A DNA stretch of 5,673 nucleotides from ZC4RG30 sp039800965 (lineage in GTDB: Bacteria; Pseudomonadota; Gammaproteobacteria; Steroidobacterales; Steroidobacteraceae): contig JBDLPS010000271.1 in NCBI GenBank assembly GCA_039800965.1, forward strand, positions 1 to 5,673, in the 5' to 3' direction. Below are positions 5,643 to 5,673 of the stretch, piece by piece. Positions within the stretch are counted from its first letter, which is position 1; every line of letters begins with the position of its first letter. The notes beneath the pieces were generated by a model. That model was not told the origin of the DNA. It was given only the letters and a program-made list of their open reading frames with translations, and did not search any database. Made by a program: the position numbers and the translations under genes.

Positions 5643-5673
5643 CAGTTCCCCCGGAAACGCTTCGGCCAGATGC
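5642..5673 (-). CDS. C-terminal end of a probable VAO/4-cresol-dehydrogenase-type flavoprotein (rest outside window)
   Basis: Reading the - strand from the window edge, one frame gives a partial codon ending GC (Gly if GGC), then IWPKRFRGN, followed by TGA at 5644-5642 and an immediate second in-frame TGA. The stop overlaps the first ATG of the cytochrome gene (TGATG), as expected for an operon partner. A Gly-Ile-Trp-Pro followed by basic residues at the extreme C-terminus recalls the end of FAD-linked oxidases of the vanillyl-alcohol oxidase/p-cresol methylhydroxylase family, whose last segment is '...APG+.GIWP..'. Such flavoproteins oxidise para-substituted phenols in the periplasm and pass electrons to a small cytochrome c, which fits the downstream gene. 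Only nine complete codons are visible, so the call rests on the short motif plus context. Confidence 0.45.
   Translation of the reverse strand, partial: IWPKRFRGN

Overview
The window is GC-rich chromosomal DNA (about two thirds G+C by eye) from a Gram-negative bacterium, most likely a proteobacterium. Evidence for this is the set of Sec-exported c-type cytochromes, an OmpA-like periplasmic protein and a PstS-like periplasmic binding protein. I cannot name the genus. No phage, IS, CRISPR, rRNA or tRNA signal was found. Six complete genes and two gene fragments (one at each edge) account for nearly all of the sequence.

Left block, + strand (2-2731). The window opens inside the C-terminus of an MmgE/PrpD-family enzyme. 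After 67 nt comes an exported di-heme cytochrome c related to bacterial cytochrome c peroxidases and MauG (498 aa). Its stop codon overlaps the start of a 261-aa exported protein with a degenerate OmpA-like C-terminal domain. The last two are almost certainly co-translated and probably act together in the periplasm or at the envelope.

Middle, - strand (2732-3757). A PstS-like periplasmic substrate-binding protein converges on the OmpA-like gene with no base between them: the two stop codons share the palindrome TGATCA. No ABC permease or ATPase gene is visible, so in this window the binding protein is an orphan.

Right block, + strand (3860-5118). A small VOC (glyoxalase/bleomycin-resistance fold) protein is followed after 11 nt by a metallo-beta-lactamase-fold hydrolase with a complete set of metal ligands. 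They look like a two-gene cytoplasmic unit read divergently from the PstS-like gene across a 102-bp spacer.

Then comes a 170-bp non-coding gap. Its first ~100 bp are strikingly AT-rich (about 24% GC by hand count) and carry short inverted repeats. It lies between the converging hydrolase gene and a - strand cytochrome gene.

Right edge, - strand (5289-5673). A 117-aa monoheme cytochrome c resembles the cytochrome subunits of flavocytochromes such as 4-cresol dehydrogenase and eugenol hydroxylase. The last nine codons of the preceding gene are visible and overlap its start. They encode IWPKRFRGN, which looks like the C-terminus of a vanillyl-alcohol-oxidase/4-cresol-dehydrogenase-type flavoprotein. 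This suggests an oxidoreductase operon for a phenolic or related substrate continuing beyond the window.

The most interesting items are the di-heme protein, which appears to lack several classical peroxidase residues and has Tyr where the Met heme ligand is expected; its coupling to an OmpA-like partner that has lost the peptidoglycan-binding aspartate; and the partly visible flavocytochrome at the edge. I see no clear evidence for a wholly new system. These are unusual members of known families.
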